Notes: generated from the sequence alone by a model not told the origin. 64,000 nt of DNA from Lantana camara (GCA_037501455.1 CM074857.1:100597501-100661500); one strand, 5' to 3'; shown: positions 40,042-53,500, counted from the first letter of the stretch. A program made the numbers and translations.

Positions 40042-42613
40042 GTCTCAACTACGCAATTACGAAGATGTCAACTCTATTATTTATTCATAATCTGTTATAA
40101 CAGCCAAAAATAAAAAAGACCATGATAAATGGATAGTAACATGTAACTGTTGAAATATACAACACAAAATTTCCAACTCTGTCAAACCTAGTGATTTCCT
40201 TTTCATTTTAATTAATGCTCCTATTTAATTCTCAGCAGTTCTCCAGAATTAGAGCCGGAAAAGGGATATGGGATGAAGTGATAAAGTAGTCTTATCCGAA
40301 ATGTATTGGTTAGATAAACATATGTTATCTTCCATGTCATGGTGATTAAAGTTTAGGTCAGATTTAGGAAAACATTAATTTAAATAATTGTTTTCACATG
40401 TCATGTTTCATTAAAAGCATGACTTGAATTGTTTGCGATGCAGTTGAGTTGAGGCCCTTCAAATATGTAAACCATTTTCCCTATGTAGCTTACAATGTGT
40501 TAGTATAAAAATTTAGAGACAACTTATGGCAAAATGTCATCTAAATTAAATTACTAATGTAGAAGATGTTTGTAAGTGAAAAAAAAAAAAAAAAATTCTA
40601 ACTGTGGGCTTCATATGAACCATGAGACAGGCCTCGTGAATTGGGCCTATCGCACCAAGATACTGAAGGCCCACCAGATAAGCAAAGTTGCCAACACGAT
40701 CTGATCAAATAATCGGGCCCAAGTTAAAAGAATATGAATAATGAATTAATTGCATAAAGTATAAAATTATATTTGTTAAATATTTTAAAAGTAAAAGGTG
40801 GGAGGTACGCGTTTAATATGAGCGTAGTTTTGGTTGGAGGTTCATATGGGTAGACGAGATTCACGGTTTACTCTTTTTGGTAGGAATAGGACTCGTGCTC
40901 TGTGTCGGTGGCCTCTAAAACATTATACTTAATTATGATCTGTAATGACGAATGACAGAGAGCTTACATCATGAATTGCTTACCAATAGGCAATAGGCAA
41001 TAGGTACCAGAGATTAAGGTATAAAATCTGGATGATAATTAAATTGGTGAAAACAATTATAGGGTGATCAATGATTAAGAAGTATTATTGACTGTGAAAA
41101 CAACTGTATATATTGAAAAACCATGGGCGACTCTACATGAGGCCACTGAATTTTTGTTTCTAATTATTATTTATATATTTAATTTATAATATATTGTTAA
41201 TATATTAAATTATAATTATTTGACCCTTTAATAAAATAATTAAATTGTAATTGACCCCTAAGATAAATAAATAAATTTTAACGGTGTTTGCAAACTCTAA
41301 AATAAAAATTTGTTAATTTTGAAGGTGTTTGTAAACTCTAAAAATAAAAAGTTATAATAAGCGTTAGATTATACTATTTTTTATAATAAAAAAGAATTCT
41401 TATTAAAATATTAATATTATTATATCACTTTTTACGGGTTAAATAGAACTCTAACCTATAATTATTTCTTCTCCTTTCAATTAAAAGTCTACTAAAACGT
41501 ATGTAATTATTAGGTAAATTTATTTTTCTCTTTTATTAATTCTTATGGATTTATTTATTTTTAAGTCATTTTATTTTTCATTATCTATTTTTCACATGCA
41601 TTTCATTTATTATACATAATTGTTACAAATAATTTTAAAGTATTTTTATATTAATATATTATTTAAATCATATTAAATTGTCCAAAATGATTTTAAAAAA
41701 ATTTAGGGATAAATCTATCATTTGAGTTCAACTTTTCTCTGCAAATATTCCGTTGATTAATTTTTCTGTTTTTCACTTTTTTTCCCCCAAACATTCACTG
41801 GTTTACTATTTCAAAATTTTACAACTTATGGAGTATAATTTGCAAACTCTCATTTTAAAAATATTCTTAATTTGTATAAAAAAATTAACACAAAATTAAA
41901 AAACCACCCATGGCTAGTTGTCTCTCACTAGCTGGGTTTACCACCATGCTCCAAATAATTGATAGAGCCAAACCATGAAGTTAGGTTGGTGACCAAATTA
42001 TACAAGTCCTGTATAAAATCAGATAAAAGTTGAAATTCTCATTTTACTGACAAATTATATTATATGCCCTCCCCACTTAAATAAACTTTTGTCATTAAAG
42101 TTTGAATGATGTGTTTTTTACTCGATGTTAATTTTTGGGATCTGAGAAAGGGTGACTACTATATACTATTCATATACAGCAGAGAGAGAGAGAGCGGCCA
42201 AATTGCAGGAAAAAGAAAAACAAAAAGTGGGCACGTGAGAATGAAGATGGACAGCTCAAGCTCAACTGCTCAAGGGTGTTTAGGCTTACTCACATGCAGC
42301 TCAGGCTCAGCTGTTCCATTTCATACACTAATAATCATAGCTTATCTATCATATATACTCAATAATGGACTCTGCTTTCTTTATTTCCCCAAAATGTTTT
42401 TTCTATACTGTTTCCAATTTTATTCAGAAATTTAATATCTGATAATTTATAAGATCAAAATATCTCAAATTGGACGTGGCAATAGATTAGAGCGAGTAGC
42501 TATGAAATTGGGACGTGAAGCGAGTGGGGATAAGGGGGTCTAGACTCTAGAAATGAAAGCAGTGGGGCCACAGAGCCTGGGAACCTCTCCTCCCTCCCTC
42601 CCTTTTTTTTGGC
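40042..42613. other. Long AT-rich intergenic region upstream of AXS
   Basis: About 2.5 kb without a recognised gene. A poly(A) run lies at about 40579-40596. Short ORFs (for example 42106-42435) have no family features. Confidence 0.55.
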
Positions 42614-42752
42614 TTTAAATACATCTCTCCTTCTCTCTCTACTCGCCAATTTTTACATTCCCAAAATCATTCACACGCACAACAGTCTCTCTCTCTCTCT
42701 CTCTCCGGTCTCTCGATACACGAGTAGCTTCCTACATTGTTAGCCTGCAGAA
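42614..42752 (+). promoter_or_regulatory. AXS core promoter and CT-rich leader
   Basis: TTTAAATA at 42614-42621 is a likely TATA element. It is followed by a pyrimidine-rich leader with an uninterrupted (CT)n tract at about 42687-42704, then the ATG at 42753. CT-rich leaders are common in highly expressed plant housekeeping genes. Confidence 0.5.
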
Positions 42753-45729
42753 ATGGCGACTGGAAGAGTAGATCTGGACGGAAATCCGATTAAGCCGATC
42801 ACCATATGCATGATCGGCGCTGGAGGTTTCATCGGCTCGCATCTCTGCGAGAAGCTCATGGACGAGACGCCGCATAAGGTGTTGGCGGTGGATGTTTACA
42901 ATGACAAGATCAAGCACCTTCTCGAGCCTTCCACGCTGCCGTGGGCCGATCGCATCCAGTTCCACCGCATTAACATCAAGAACGACTCTCGCCTCGAAGG
43001 CCTCATCCGCATGGCGGATCTTGTAATTTCTCTCGCACCTCTTTCTCTGCTTTTTTCAATTTTGTTTTATTTGCGATGAAGCCGCTCTTAGATTCTGCAG
43101 ATTTGCTTTCCGATCTGTTTTTTTTTTTTTCGTGTTAACGTCTTCTATTTGCTTCTGTCCTCGACTTTGTATGCTTTCTCGGCATTGTCGTTATTTTGGA
43201 GTTCAGCTTTGGTTTTATGAGTATTGAAGGTTACAGATGATTGAATTATGGATTTTCACATTAACTTCGTCTTCCTTTATTTCGTATTTTGGAGTTAACT
43301 TAGATCTTGAAGTAGTGAATCTCTTTGGATCTAGACTTGGCATTTCATTGCGAGTCTATGGTAATCAATGTGCAGGCTGCGCTGCGCAGCGCATTTCTTC
43401 TGTGATGTCGGTTCTATTTGTTTATTGACTTTTATGTATTAGCTTCAGTGTGATTCCATACTAGTCTCCGGACGTTTTGCTTTGTGAGTTTTTAATTGTA
43501 TCTAGCTTTGTAGTAAACTGCTCTCCCCATCCTATGTCTTCATGCATTATCTGTATGACTTTTGACTTGGACTGAATCTGGAATTTTCTTGTGACTCAGA
43601 CCATAAACCTTGCTGCGATATGCACTCCAGCAGATTATAACACACGTCCTCTTGACACAATCTACAGCAATTTCATTGATGCGCTCCCCGTGGTAAGTAT
43701 TTGTTGTAGTTTTCCACAATTTATACAGAGTCACCTGCTTCCACAAGGTCATATATATTATCCTCTCCATAAACTTTGAAGCTGATTGACTTGTGGATTT
43801 AGGTTAAATACTGCTCAGAAAATAACAAGCGTCTCATCCATTTCTCCACTTGTGAAGTTTATGGGAAAACCATTGGTTGCTTTTTACCCAAAGATAGCCC
43901 ACTGCGCCAGGTGAGTCTTTGCTGTTATTGTCCTTAATCTTCTCTTGACTGGATTCTTAAATTGAGGGCATGTAATAGGTTGATAGAGAGAAATTGTGTT
44001 TTAGAGTTAGTTTCCACGTGCAGTTCCTGATAGAACCACTTGCAGTTCCTGAGGAGATCATTTTACTTTTTTTTTTTTTTTAAATTTTTGTATTGTAAGA
44101 ATTAAGTAATGCTTAGGTATCACACATATATATTGAAAAGAAGTATGCAAGTACAGAATCAAGGAGCTTTAGGTGAAATATTTCCATATATGTATGTTAT
44201 AATCTGCTTGCTCCCATATCAGTTGTACATAATCATACTAGGTGCTGCAGAGGTAACAATATCCTAAATTGCAATGTAGGTTTATAGTTTTGCGGAGGTA
44301 ACAATATCCTAAATTGCAATGTAGGTTTACAGTTTTGCAGAGGTGGCAATATCCTAAATTGCAATGTAGGTTATAGTTTTGCAGAGGTGGCAATACTAAG
44401 TGTAAGCTTTTGATTATTGGATGTTAAGAGAGAAATGCCAATATTGTAAACTGAGAACATGCCCCTCAGCACGATATGATTATTGTAAGTATATTTTCTT
44501 AGGTATGTATTCTGAATAATCATACATAATCTTGCATCAGGACCCTGAGTATTACGTTCTCAAGGAGGATACCTCACCTTGCATTTTTGGCTCAATTGAG
44601 AAACAGAGATGGTCTTATGCATGTGCTAAGCAGTTAATTGAGAGATTGATTTATGGTGAGTTTGCAATCCCTCATGCTTTATATACGATTCAGTTTCACC
44701 ATCTAAACTTCTATTTACATGATTCAGTTTCACTTCACCATCTAAGTTTCTATTTACATGTTGTGACCGTCCTATTTTACAGCTGAGGGTGCTGAGAATG
44801 GTCTTGAATTCACAATTGTCAGACCTTTCAACTGGATTGGTCCCAGGATGGATTTTATACCTGGAATTGATGGTCCAAGTGAGGGTGTTCCAAGAGTTCT
44901 AGCTTGCTTTAGCAATGTAAGACCATTTTAAGTCACTGTTTTAAAAATGGTTATGTACAGTTATTATATTTGTCTTACTTTATAAATTTGCTTATCTTAC
45001 AGAATCTCTTGAGACGTGAACCTTTGAAGCTTGTTGATGGTGGCCAGTCACAGAGAACTTTTGTTTATATTAAAGATGCCATAGAAGCTGTTCTTCTAAT
45101 GATCGTATGTTCAGTATAATGTTCTCTGGATTTCCTTGTTTATTGACCTGTTGATTGTAGCTAATTTGGTAATTGAATTCAGGAAAACCCAGCCAGAGCT
45201 AATGGTCATATCTTTAACGTGGGCAACCCTAATAATGAAGTTACAGTCAGGCAGCTTGCTGAAATGATGACTCAGGTGATTTGAGTATATTTCGAATGTT
45301 CTCTGAGATACTAATCATGTATTGTCCTTTTGTTGATTTTGATTAATTAATTCTTTAAATGAAGGTTAAATCCCTGAATTTTTTTTTCCTTGCATGCTTG
45401 CAGGTTTACTCAAAGGTTAGTGGAGAATCTTCCATAGAAACACCTACCATTGATGTAAGCTCAAAAGAGTTCTATGGTGAAGGGTATGATGACAGTGACA
45501 AGAGAATTCCGGACATGACCATAATCAACAGACAGCTTGGTAATATGTTATTCTTGTGGTATTACTGGTTAGTTTTTAGTATTCTCTTTATTAACTTCCA
45601 ATTGCTAAATTGCCAGGATGGAACCCTAAGACATCACTTTGGGACCTGCTTGAATCGACTCTTACTTACCAACACAGGACGTATGCTGAAGCTATCAAGC
45701 AAGCCACTTTGAAACCTGTGGCAAGCTGA
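42753..45729 (+). CDS. AXS: UDP-D-apiose/UDP-D-xylose synthase
   Basis: Nine exons (42753-43022, 43600-43692, 43803-43910, 44541-44655, 44783-44916, 45003-45104, 45183-45275, 45404-45539 and 45617-45729) encode 387 residues, the family length. It is a short-chain dehydrogenase/reductase of the extended type: the NAD-binding motif is GAGGFIGSHL near the N-terminus, and the active-site YxxxK is in WSYACAKQLIE. Conserved RPFNWIGPRMDFIPG and GGQSQRTFVYIKDA follow. The enzyme converts UDP-glucuronate by oxidation, decarboxylation and ring contraction to UDP-apiose and UDP-xylose in the cytosol. These supply pectin (rhamnogalacturonan II) and apiosylated glycosides. Intron 3 holds a 45-bp minisatellite. 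The 3' flank is copied twice near 59-61 kb. Confidence 0.95.
44247..44397. repeat. 45-bp minisatellite in AXS intron 3, about 3.3 copies
   Basis: The unit carries GAGGTAACAATATCCTAAAT and TGCAATGTAGGTTTA. Three full copies start near 44247, 44292 and 44337, with a partial fourth. Copies differ by one to three bases. Confidence 0.9.
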
Positions 45730-45852
45730 GGAAAATGGCCTTCTGAAGTTTTGGTTATCTTTGCTGTGTTCCTATTAGCACGTCTTTCCATTCATTTTCA
45801 AGGTTTTTCCATATATGGATATATGGTTCCTTCTCACACACACAACAGTCTT

Positions 45853-46357
45853 TGTCTTGAGTGTCGCTAGTCTATACAACTCACCTTTGTAATGTTCCTT
45901 CCTTGTATGTCTAATATCTTGAGAAGTTGGTTTGATAGGTATTCCGTCATATTTTGCTTCTATGTGCTTGCCAAATATTGGCTAAAACAATGTCCTGGAT
46001 ATCTTGCTGAGGACGAGGTAGTAGCGTAACTAGTGGTGCTCTTTTTTGGGGCCTTTTGTTGGTAACCTGTGCTTAGTTTGCTTAAAAGTGAGCCGCATGT
46101 TGTATAATCTGTTGTTCCAAGTTTTCATTCATTGATTTTTCTGTTCTTTGTTGTTATATATATATATATATATGTATATATGTAGTGCACAATGTTGATC
46201 GGGTCGTAAACCTACAGTTAGCTAGCTGCTAGCTAGTAGTTAACTTTCTCGTCAGAGCAACTCACAAGGGTTCAACACACACTTGAAAGATTTAGTTTAG
46301 CGCAGAGGGCTTATTTTACACATCTAATATAATATCATGGTGACACGCACTTTCGAG

Positions 46358-46358
<1 letters not shown>
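45853..46358 (+). repeat. AXS 3' flank, copy 1 of a three-copy repeat
   Basis: Sequence from TGTCTTGAGTGTCGCTAG to ACACTTTTCGAG-like, including GAGCCGCATGTTGTATAATC and AGAGGGCTTATTTTACACAT. It recurs at 60681-61150 almost in full and at 59110-59362 in part. This copy is the native position, directly behind the AXS stop codon. It also contains an (AT)n tract at about 46156-46174. Confidence 0.85.
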
Positions 46359-46388
<30 letters not shown>

Positions 46389-46740
46389 CTTTAAAAAAAA
46401 TCTATTAATCACAAAGAAAGCATAATACAAATGTACAAGAGATGAAACAAGATCAAAGACACCTAACCCACCCGACGTGGACCTAATTGCCTCGTTAAAA
46501 TCTCCAACGGGAAAATCCATTTGGGACAAAACCCGCGGAGGAAAAAGAGTACAATAGGCGACCAAGCCCGACGCTTCTAAGAAAGCAATAAAACCTATCA
46601 ACTATTACATCAATTCACGGCTCAAGGCCCAAAGGAAGAGATCAGTGTGAGTCCAGTCGCATGGAGGTTCGGTTTCCATCAAAAAATTACGCCAAGTCCC
46701 ATAAGCTGCCCATTATCAGTCCGATTGTGTGCATTATTGT

Positions 46741-47372
46741 TAGGGCTGTCAATGGAGCGGATTTTAATCCGTATTCGATCCGAATTTTATCATATTCGTC
46801 CGATAAAAAAGTTCGATGGATCATATCCGATTATAAATATTCGTTATCCGAAATAAATGGATCGAATATGAAATTAAGGAATCCGATCCGTTAAAGATCC
46901 GAATCCGATTTTTTTATAATATTTTATTAAATTAATTATTTTATTAGTAAAGAATATTAAATAGAATAATTAAAATTAAAATTTTCACATATGTTCACTA
47001 TAAATAATAATAAAATTTAAATTATTTATTCTAAAAAATATGTTTTTCTTTATTAAAAATCTTAAATTAACCTATTTTAAATGCATATACACAAAATCAT
47101 TAAATAATTCATCAAGTAATAATTATTTGTTAAATATTATATATTTATATTTATATTTTATTTATTTATTTCTTTATAAAAAAATTTAAATTTTATTGTT
47201 AATCGGGTCGGATCTTTTATCGGATCTGATCCGACCCGTTAACATACGGACTTGGTATTAATGAATCCGAATCCTATAGGATTCGGATTTGAATCCGGTT
47301 ATCGGATCTTCTTGTCGGATTCGGATCCGGAATTTCCTGATCCGGTCCGAATCCGACCCGTTGACAGCCCTA
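46741..47372. mobile_element. hAT-like element copy 3 (632 bp), in the LINE 3' UTR
   Basis: The ends are TAGGGCTGTCAATGG and, reversed, TAGGGCTGTCAACGG. The 8-bp duplication ATTATTGT is perfect at 46733-46740 and 47373-47380. It lies in the opposite orientation to copies 1 and 2, and its interior is AT-rich and non-coding. The perfect duplication suggests it is younger than copies 1 and 2. Confidence 0.88.
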
Positions 47373-47649
47373 ATTATTGTTCTTATGCTTATGCACATGG
47401 TGTTGTCCGCCTGCCATAGCAAGTAAAGGGCTGCCACTAAACAAAACACAAGAATCCAAGTGCTAGTGCGTGCAGCGTGTTGGGGATGGGGCTGTTTTTC
47501 ACTCAACTTCTAGCCACTATTACAAGTACATCATCGTGGCCTTCAAGGGCTGATTCAAGAAACCCTAACAACTAGCATCGCTAATCACTAACGTAATTCG
47601 AAATAAACTCAACAGGGTACAAGCTATACAAAACTATATAACCCAAGCG

Positions 47650-48988
47650 CTAGATGCGAGCCACATAGTCCGGAATTCCAATGTGTGCCTGTTCAAGTGC
47701 GACTTTGTTTCTTCCTTCCCATATTGCAAAAATGGTGCAGCATAATGCAAGCTTTGCTATCTTCGACTTCGGCCTGGCCCCTGAGTGAAATTTTCTGAGA
47801 ATTCGAACTGCACTAGTCAAGGTGTTCATACCGTGATTCAGTTTTGCCCATCCTTTAACTTGAGCCCATATTTGCTTCGTAACACTGCAATCGAAGAACA
47901 AATGTTGGGCATTTTCATCATGAGTGTTACATAGGGGACATAGCCCGGTGATGTCCAAATATTGGAGGTTATCCCGCCTTGGTAGCCTGCCCCTAAACGC
48001 AAGCCAAGCGATGAAGCTCAGTTTGGGCGGGATATAGGATTTCCAGATTATTTTCACCCAAGGCTCCTTATTGCCTCTTTCCCGGAGAAGCTCATAAATG
48101 CTACCTGAACGAAGCTCTCCTTCTTTTGTCATTCCACCAAGTTTATTCACAGCTTGGTCAATGCTTCCACAACTTTGTAAGATCAAGTCCCGAATGTTTG
48201 CAAATTTTTTCATCAAGGGTGAGCTACGGCAGTGAGGGTTCCATGTCCAAATTGTGGTGCTTTTGAGGTAATTACCATGTACCCATTTAACCCACAAGTT
48301 GTCTCTCTTTGTGTGAAAATCCCATATATTACCCGCAAGGAGGGTTGAGTTCCATGTACTAGCATCTTTTATGCCAATGCCCCCTTCTTCCAAAGGTTTA
48401 CAAATATCACGCCAAGCAACCTTTGCCTTTTTCCCATTCCAAAGGAAGTTTCTACATAAAGATTCAATCTTATCAACAATAGTATTGTGCATGGGAAAGG
48501 CTTATAACCAAAATGATTCTACTTCCTGGATGACCGATTTGATCAATTCCACTTTCCCGGCATAAGATAGTGTATTTATCTTCCATGAATTCAAGTAGTT
48601 CTCACTAGAGCAAAACAAAGGCGGGAATTGGGCAACTGATAGCTTTTGTGGTGCCAACGGTATGCCCAAGTAACGTGTGGGAAAAACTCCTTCCTTGAAG
48701 GGGGCAGCCCTCAAAATTTCATTCTTCTCAGGCCTCGTTATTCCAGCCATATAGATGCTGGACTTGTTGGGATTAACGGCCAGCCCGGAGACTTGGTGGA
48801 ACTCTTCAATTGCATTCATAAGAACCTCAACAGAGGTTACGTCTCCCCTACAAAAGAGCATGAGATCATCTGCAAAGGCAAGGTGCATAATGTTCAGCTC
48901 ATGACATTTAGCATGGAAGTTAAAGTGTGATGGTGTTCGTGCAATAAGGAGGCGCGAAAAGTATTCAACATATAAAAGAAATAGATAT
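47650..48988 (-). pseudogene. LINE ORF2, C-terminal part (RT catalytic core to zinc-knuckle-like end)
   Basis: On the minus strand, EYFSRLLIARTPSHF leads into the catalytic HLAFADDLMLF at about 48885-48850. Fingers/thumb sequence (FPTRYLGIPLAPQKLS, YAGKVELIKSVI) follows. A stop or frame break lies at 48493-48504, then an open stretch to 47650. The end contains FIAWLAFRGRLPRRDNL and CPLCNTHDENAQHLFFDCSV, the zf-RVT signature of plant LINEs. The element cannot make a full protein. Confidence 0.85.
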
Positions 48989-49771
48989 TGATCTGGCTCA
49001 AATCTGGTCGATCTAACGTGGTCGATCTGGCTGTCAGATATGGGTCAATCAGTCAAGAATTTGTTTGAGTGGGTTCTTTATCGACCTGAAAGCACTAACA
49101 AACGTGAGCTCGAAACCAAATTGGGGGACTTGGGGTTTTCCCCAAGTTTGGCACTCCGACACTCAAGTCAGTAATGGAGCTCTTTAGAGAGAGAATAAAT
49201 GCAATTGAATGCGTATTAAAGGCTTACCAACTACTGTTCAAAGGGCGAGTATTTATAGCCATGGCCAAATAACACAGTAGTGTGTGTACTGTAGGTGTGC
49301 ATTAATGGCGTTGCCAGTCGCCGATCTGGATGTCGGACGATGGAACCGGCTTGAGGCGGGTCGTTTGTACCTTCTTTCCCCTTTGGGTAAAAGCAGGGAC
49401 TGACGGTCATTAATGAGCCGTAGTACGCCTGTTCCAGGGAATGGGGAGGGTACACGTGTCCAGACAGGAGTGCTTTACAGTATTCGGGTGTCCGGTGACG
49501 TATGATATCGATCTGGAGATCGATATTGCCTTCCGGGATCCTTAATGCTGTGGGTTTCCTCATAGGAGAGAGTAGATCGATCTGTTGATCTGATGATCGG
49601 ATGGTATGCCAATCGATCTGGTGTCCTCAAACAGATCTGATGACCTGAGGACCTGGTATCGATCTGATGACCTGTCCAAGAGGTCGTTCCTGGTTTGTCC
49701 AGGTTGGCGTGAGGGTCCACGTGGCGCCAACAGGGGGCGGCCACGTGGCCCTGTACTATTATGCCATATCA
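48989..49771 (-). repeat. 3' LTR of the Ty3/gypsy element
   Basis: Same length as the other LTR. It contains two CACGTG boxes at 49718-49723 and 49742-49747, close to the start of U3 in element sense. A perfect inverted repeat of TATCGATCT and AGATCGATA lies at 49506-49525. Confidence 0.92.
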
Positions 49772-50157
49772 GGGGACCCCCAAATTACCGGTGTGAATCT
49801 TCGCAGTGGTAATTTCATCGAACTGGCAATGGGTAGGGGAACCGTCGTGACCGTTAGAATCGAGCCGTCGTCTCAGTTACGGGCGTGACTTTTTGAGCCA
49901 GATCAGTCCGACAAAGCATTTAATGCGACACGACCTTCCATAGGATAGGCGCGTGCGGGGTAATTATGGTGTCGTTTCGTATTTCGAGGCGTTACTTTTC
50001 AACCCCTATATATAGGGGGGGTCCTCCCTCAGCTTCATTTCACTACTTACCATACTCTGAGAATCGAACTGCTCTGGTTGTGATCAGCTCGCCGGCAACT
50101 TTCGTCTTCGAACTCGGCCTTTACAGAGGTAAAAAGTTTTTCCTTTCTTCCACCTTT

Positions 50158-50520
50158 ATGGCTCAAAATCAGGTAGCGTTCACGCCGTCGCCAGAACGAG
50201 AGGAAGACCTGTCAGCCCCACCTTTACCGAATGAGAATTTCGAGCTCAATTCCGGGCCGATTTCCGGAAGGGACGGAGCTCCGACGGCGAACAGAGGGGG
50301 TCAGGCTTCGACATCGAGGGCACGGCGGCCCATTGGGCTTTTAGACGAGCTGGAAGGAGAAGTTGGAAAAGAGGTCGGTGGGGGACAGGTTGATGGAGGG
50401 GAACCCGTGGCGCAGGTCGGGAACCCTCCCGCGCGACCTCCACATGTGTTCACGGTCTTCAAGTTGTGCGCATTCCACGGTCTGGGTAATGGCTCCCCGG
50501 CTATGTCTTCGAGCCGGTAG
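50158..50520 (+). CDS. Antisense ORF (120 aa) with its own TATA in the Tat-like element; putative
   Basis: The plus-strand ORF begins at ATG 50158 (MAQNQVAFTPSPEREEDLS) and runs to 50520. It is Pro/Gly/Glu-rich with no domain that I recognise. Upstream on the same strand is a TATATATA element at about 50008-50016, followed by a leader of about 120 nt rich in C and T. It overlaps the last codons of pol on the other strand. From memory, the Tat-lineage element Grande carries an antisense gene in a comparable position, which makes expression plausible. Coding status is unproven, since GC-rich antisense frames can be open by chance. Confidence 0.35.
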   Translation: MAQNQVAFTPSPEREEDLSAPPLPNENFELNSGPISGRDGAPTANRGGQASTSRARRPIGLLDELEGEVGKEVGGGQVDGGEPVAQVGNPPARPPHVFTVFKLCAFHGLGNGSPAMSSSR

Positions 50521-53500
50521 GCCATGTTTTTCCCGATATCCGTGACGCGATAGGGTCCTTCCCAGTTAGGCTCAAGTTTTCCGACATGCTGTAAGACTTC
50601 GACCTTTTTTAACACTAGGTCGCCGATCTGAAACGATCTGGGCTTCACGTGTTTGTTGTATGATCGAGCCGCCGCTGCCTTGTACTGTTTGAGCTTCTTA
50701 TAGGCGTGTTCCCTGCTTTCTTCGATCACATCTAGATCTTTGGCTCTGATCTTCGTATTCCGGTCGAGCTGGTATTGCGATACACGAGTGGTTTCGTGTA
50801 ACAGCTCCGATGGGATGACGGCTTCGGATCCGTAAACCAGAGAGGGTGTTTGTCCCGTGGCTGTCCGCGGGGTAGTTCGATATGCCCATAGTACGCCGTC
50901 GAGCTCGTCCGCCCATGCCCCCCAGTTTGGCGTCAAGACGGGTCTTAAGATTTTGGATAATGATCCGGTTGGTGACTTCAGCTTGGCCATTTGCTTGCGG
51001 ATGACCAACTGTAGTGAATCTGAGGTCGATTCCGAGGTCTCGACAATAGCTCTTGGTATTCTCAGATCGAAATTGAGGGCCATTGTCACAGATGAGTACC
51101 CTCGGAACCCCAAAACAGCAGATTATATTCTTCCAGAGGAAATTTCGTATTACTGCATCAGTAATTCTGGGGACTGCCTCGGCCTCAACCCACTTTGAGA
51201 AGTACTCGACACATACTATGGCAAACTTTTTCTGTCTGGGTGCCAAGGGGAAGGGGCCGATGATGTCGATCCCCCATTGGTCGAAGGGCCAGCACACATC
51301 GATCGGTATCATGGACGTCGGATGAGTGTGGATTAGGTTGTCGTGTTTTTGGCACTTGGGGCATTTCCTAGAATGGATCTTCGCATCCCACACCATAGTC
51401 GGCCAAAAATACCCACTCGTTAAGATCTTTCGAGCTAAGGCTCGACCTCCGGAATGGTTTCCGCAACATCCCTCATGGACTTCTTCCAGGACATCTTGGG
51501 CTTGGCTAGGTCGTAGGAACCTTAGCGGGGGACCGGTGAAGGATTTTTCGAACAACCTGCCTTCATGATCTATCATATAGAGCAGAGATCGATATTTTAT
51601 TCTTCTGGCCTCCGCTCGATTTTGGGGCAAAAGCCCGTCTTTGAGGTAAGCGATTAGATCGTCCATCCAGCAAGGCTCCGACGGATCGATGGTGGCGATC
51701 TCGACCTTTCCTTCATCGATCGCACGGCCCCCCGAGACCATGAACGAGATGGTCGCATTCTTTGTTCCTTGGAATCCGTTAGCCAACTTTGATAGGGCAT
51801 CAGCTCGTCTGTTCTCTTCGCGAGGGACCTGTTCGATTTTGAACTCTTTCAGCTTCGAGGCCAGCTCTTTCACCATTTTGAGATACGCTACCATGGACTC
51901 TTCCCGAGCTTCGTACGTGCCGTTGACTTGGCCCGCGACGAGCTGGGAGTCAGTTACAACGGCTAACCTGTCGATCTGGTTCTCCGTTGCGTACCTTAGC
52001 CCTGCCACCAGTGCTTCGTACTCAGCTTCGTTGTTTGTTGCTTTAAAATCGAGCTTAATGGAAAAATTGAACTGTAGTCCGTCTGAGTTTATAAGGGATA
52101 TGCCCACTCCCCCTCCTTGAGAGGTCAATGAGCCATCCGTGTACATGGTCCAGCTAGGCGAGGTACGGACGATCTCCATCGAGCTGGTGTTCTTTTCGAC
52201 TAGAAAGACAGCCAGAACTTGAGCTTGTTGGGCGGCCCGGGGTTGGTAGGTGATGTCGTGCTGACTCAACTCGACCGCCCATTTCATCATTCGACCCGAC
52301 ACATTGGGTTTGGATAACACCTGCCTAAGCGGCTGATCTGTTAGGACAACTATGGGATGGGCTTGGAAGTACGGACGTAGCTTCCGGGCTGCGTGTGTGA
52401 GGACGAACACGAATTTCTTGATCTCGAGATAGTTCCGTTCCGCACCGTGCAGGATCTTGCTCAGGTAGTAGATCGGTAGGTGTTTTCGATCTCGGATGGC
52501 GACCAAGACTGAGCTGAAGGTCTCGTTAGACAGGGACAGGTAGAGGTACAAGGTCTCTCCCTCATTTGGCTTGGCCAGCAATGGTGGAGAGGCAAGGTAC
52601 TCTTTCAATTGATCTAACGCTTGGTCGCATTCTTCGTTCCACTCGAATTTTTTGAGATTCCTTAAAACTTTGAAGAACGGGAGGTTTCGTTCTGACGATC
52701 GCGATATGAACCGATTGAGGGAGATTATCCGTCCTACGAGTGATTGGACCTGGTTGATGCACCGAGGTCGTGGTATGATCTGGATGGCCTGGATCTTGGT
52801 GGGATTGGCCTCGATGCCCCGCTGGCTCACCATATACCCCAAGAACTTCCCTCCTTCGACCCCAAACGTGCACTTGTCAGGGTTGAGCTTCATCCCATAT
52901 CGTCGTAAGATCTCAAACGATCTGCGCAGATGATCTAGATGATGGTACGCCCATCGGCTCTTCACGATCATATCGTCGACGTAGACCTCCATGGTTTTCC
53001 CGATCTCATCCTTAAACATCAAGTTGACCAACCTTTGGTACGTGGCTCCCGCGTTCTTTAGCCCAAAGGGCATGACCTTGAAGCAGTATATTCCCTTTAC
53101 CACGATGAAGGTCGTATGCTTCCGATCTTCGAGGGCCATAGAGATCTGGTAATATCCTTAGAAGGCATCCATCATGCTGAGCATCTCGCATCCAGCTGTC
53201 GAGTCGACGAGCTGGTCGATGCTGGGCAACGGATACGGGTCTTTCGGGCATGCCTTGTTGAGGTCGGTGAAGTCGTTGCACATTCTCCATTTCCCGCCAG
53301 TTTTTTGCACGAGGACTACGTTGCACAACCAGTCAACGTATTGAGCTGGAGTAACGTATCCAGCGTCGAGGAGTTTATTGACCTCCGCCTCAATGATATC
53401 GTTACGAGCTCGGCTTTGAGGTCTTAACTTTTGTTTGATGGGCTTGACCGACGGATCGATCCCGAGCCGGTGGCAAATCACCTTCGGATCGACGCCGATC

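Noticed and set aside
43237..43428. Short ORF in AXS intron 1
   Set aside because: It lies between a clear donor (43023) and acceptor (43599); no family resemblance.
46326..46601. ORF with FDLVSSLVHLYYAFFVINRFF
   Set aside because: It is the LINE 3' UTR read through into the poly(A) tail, giving a run of Lys codons.
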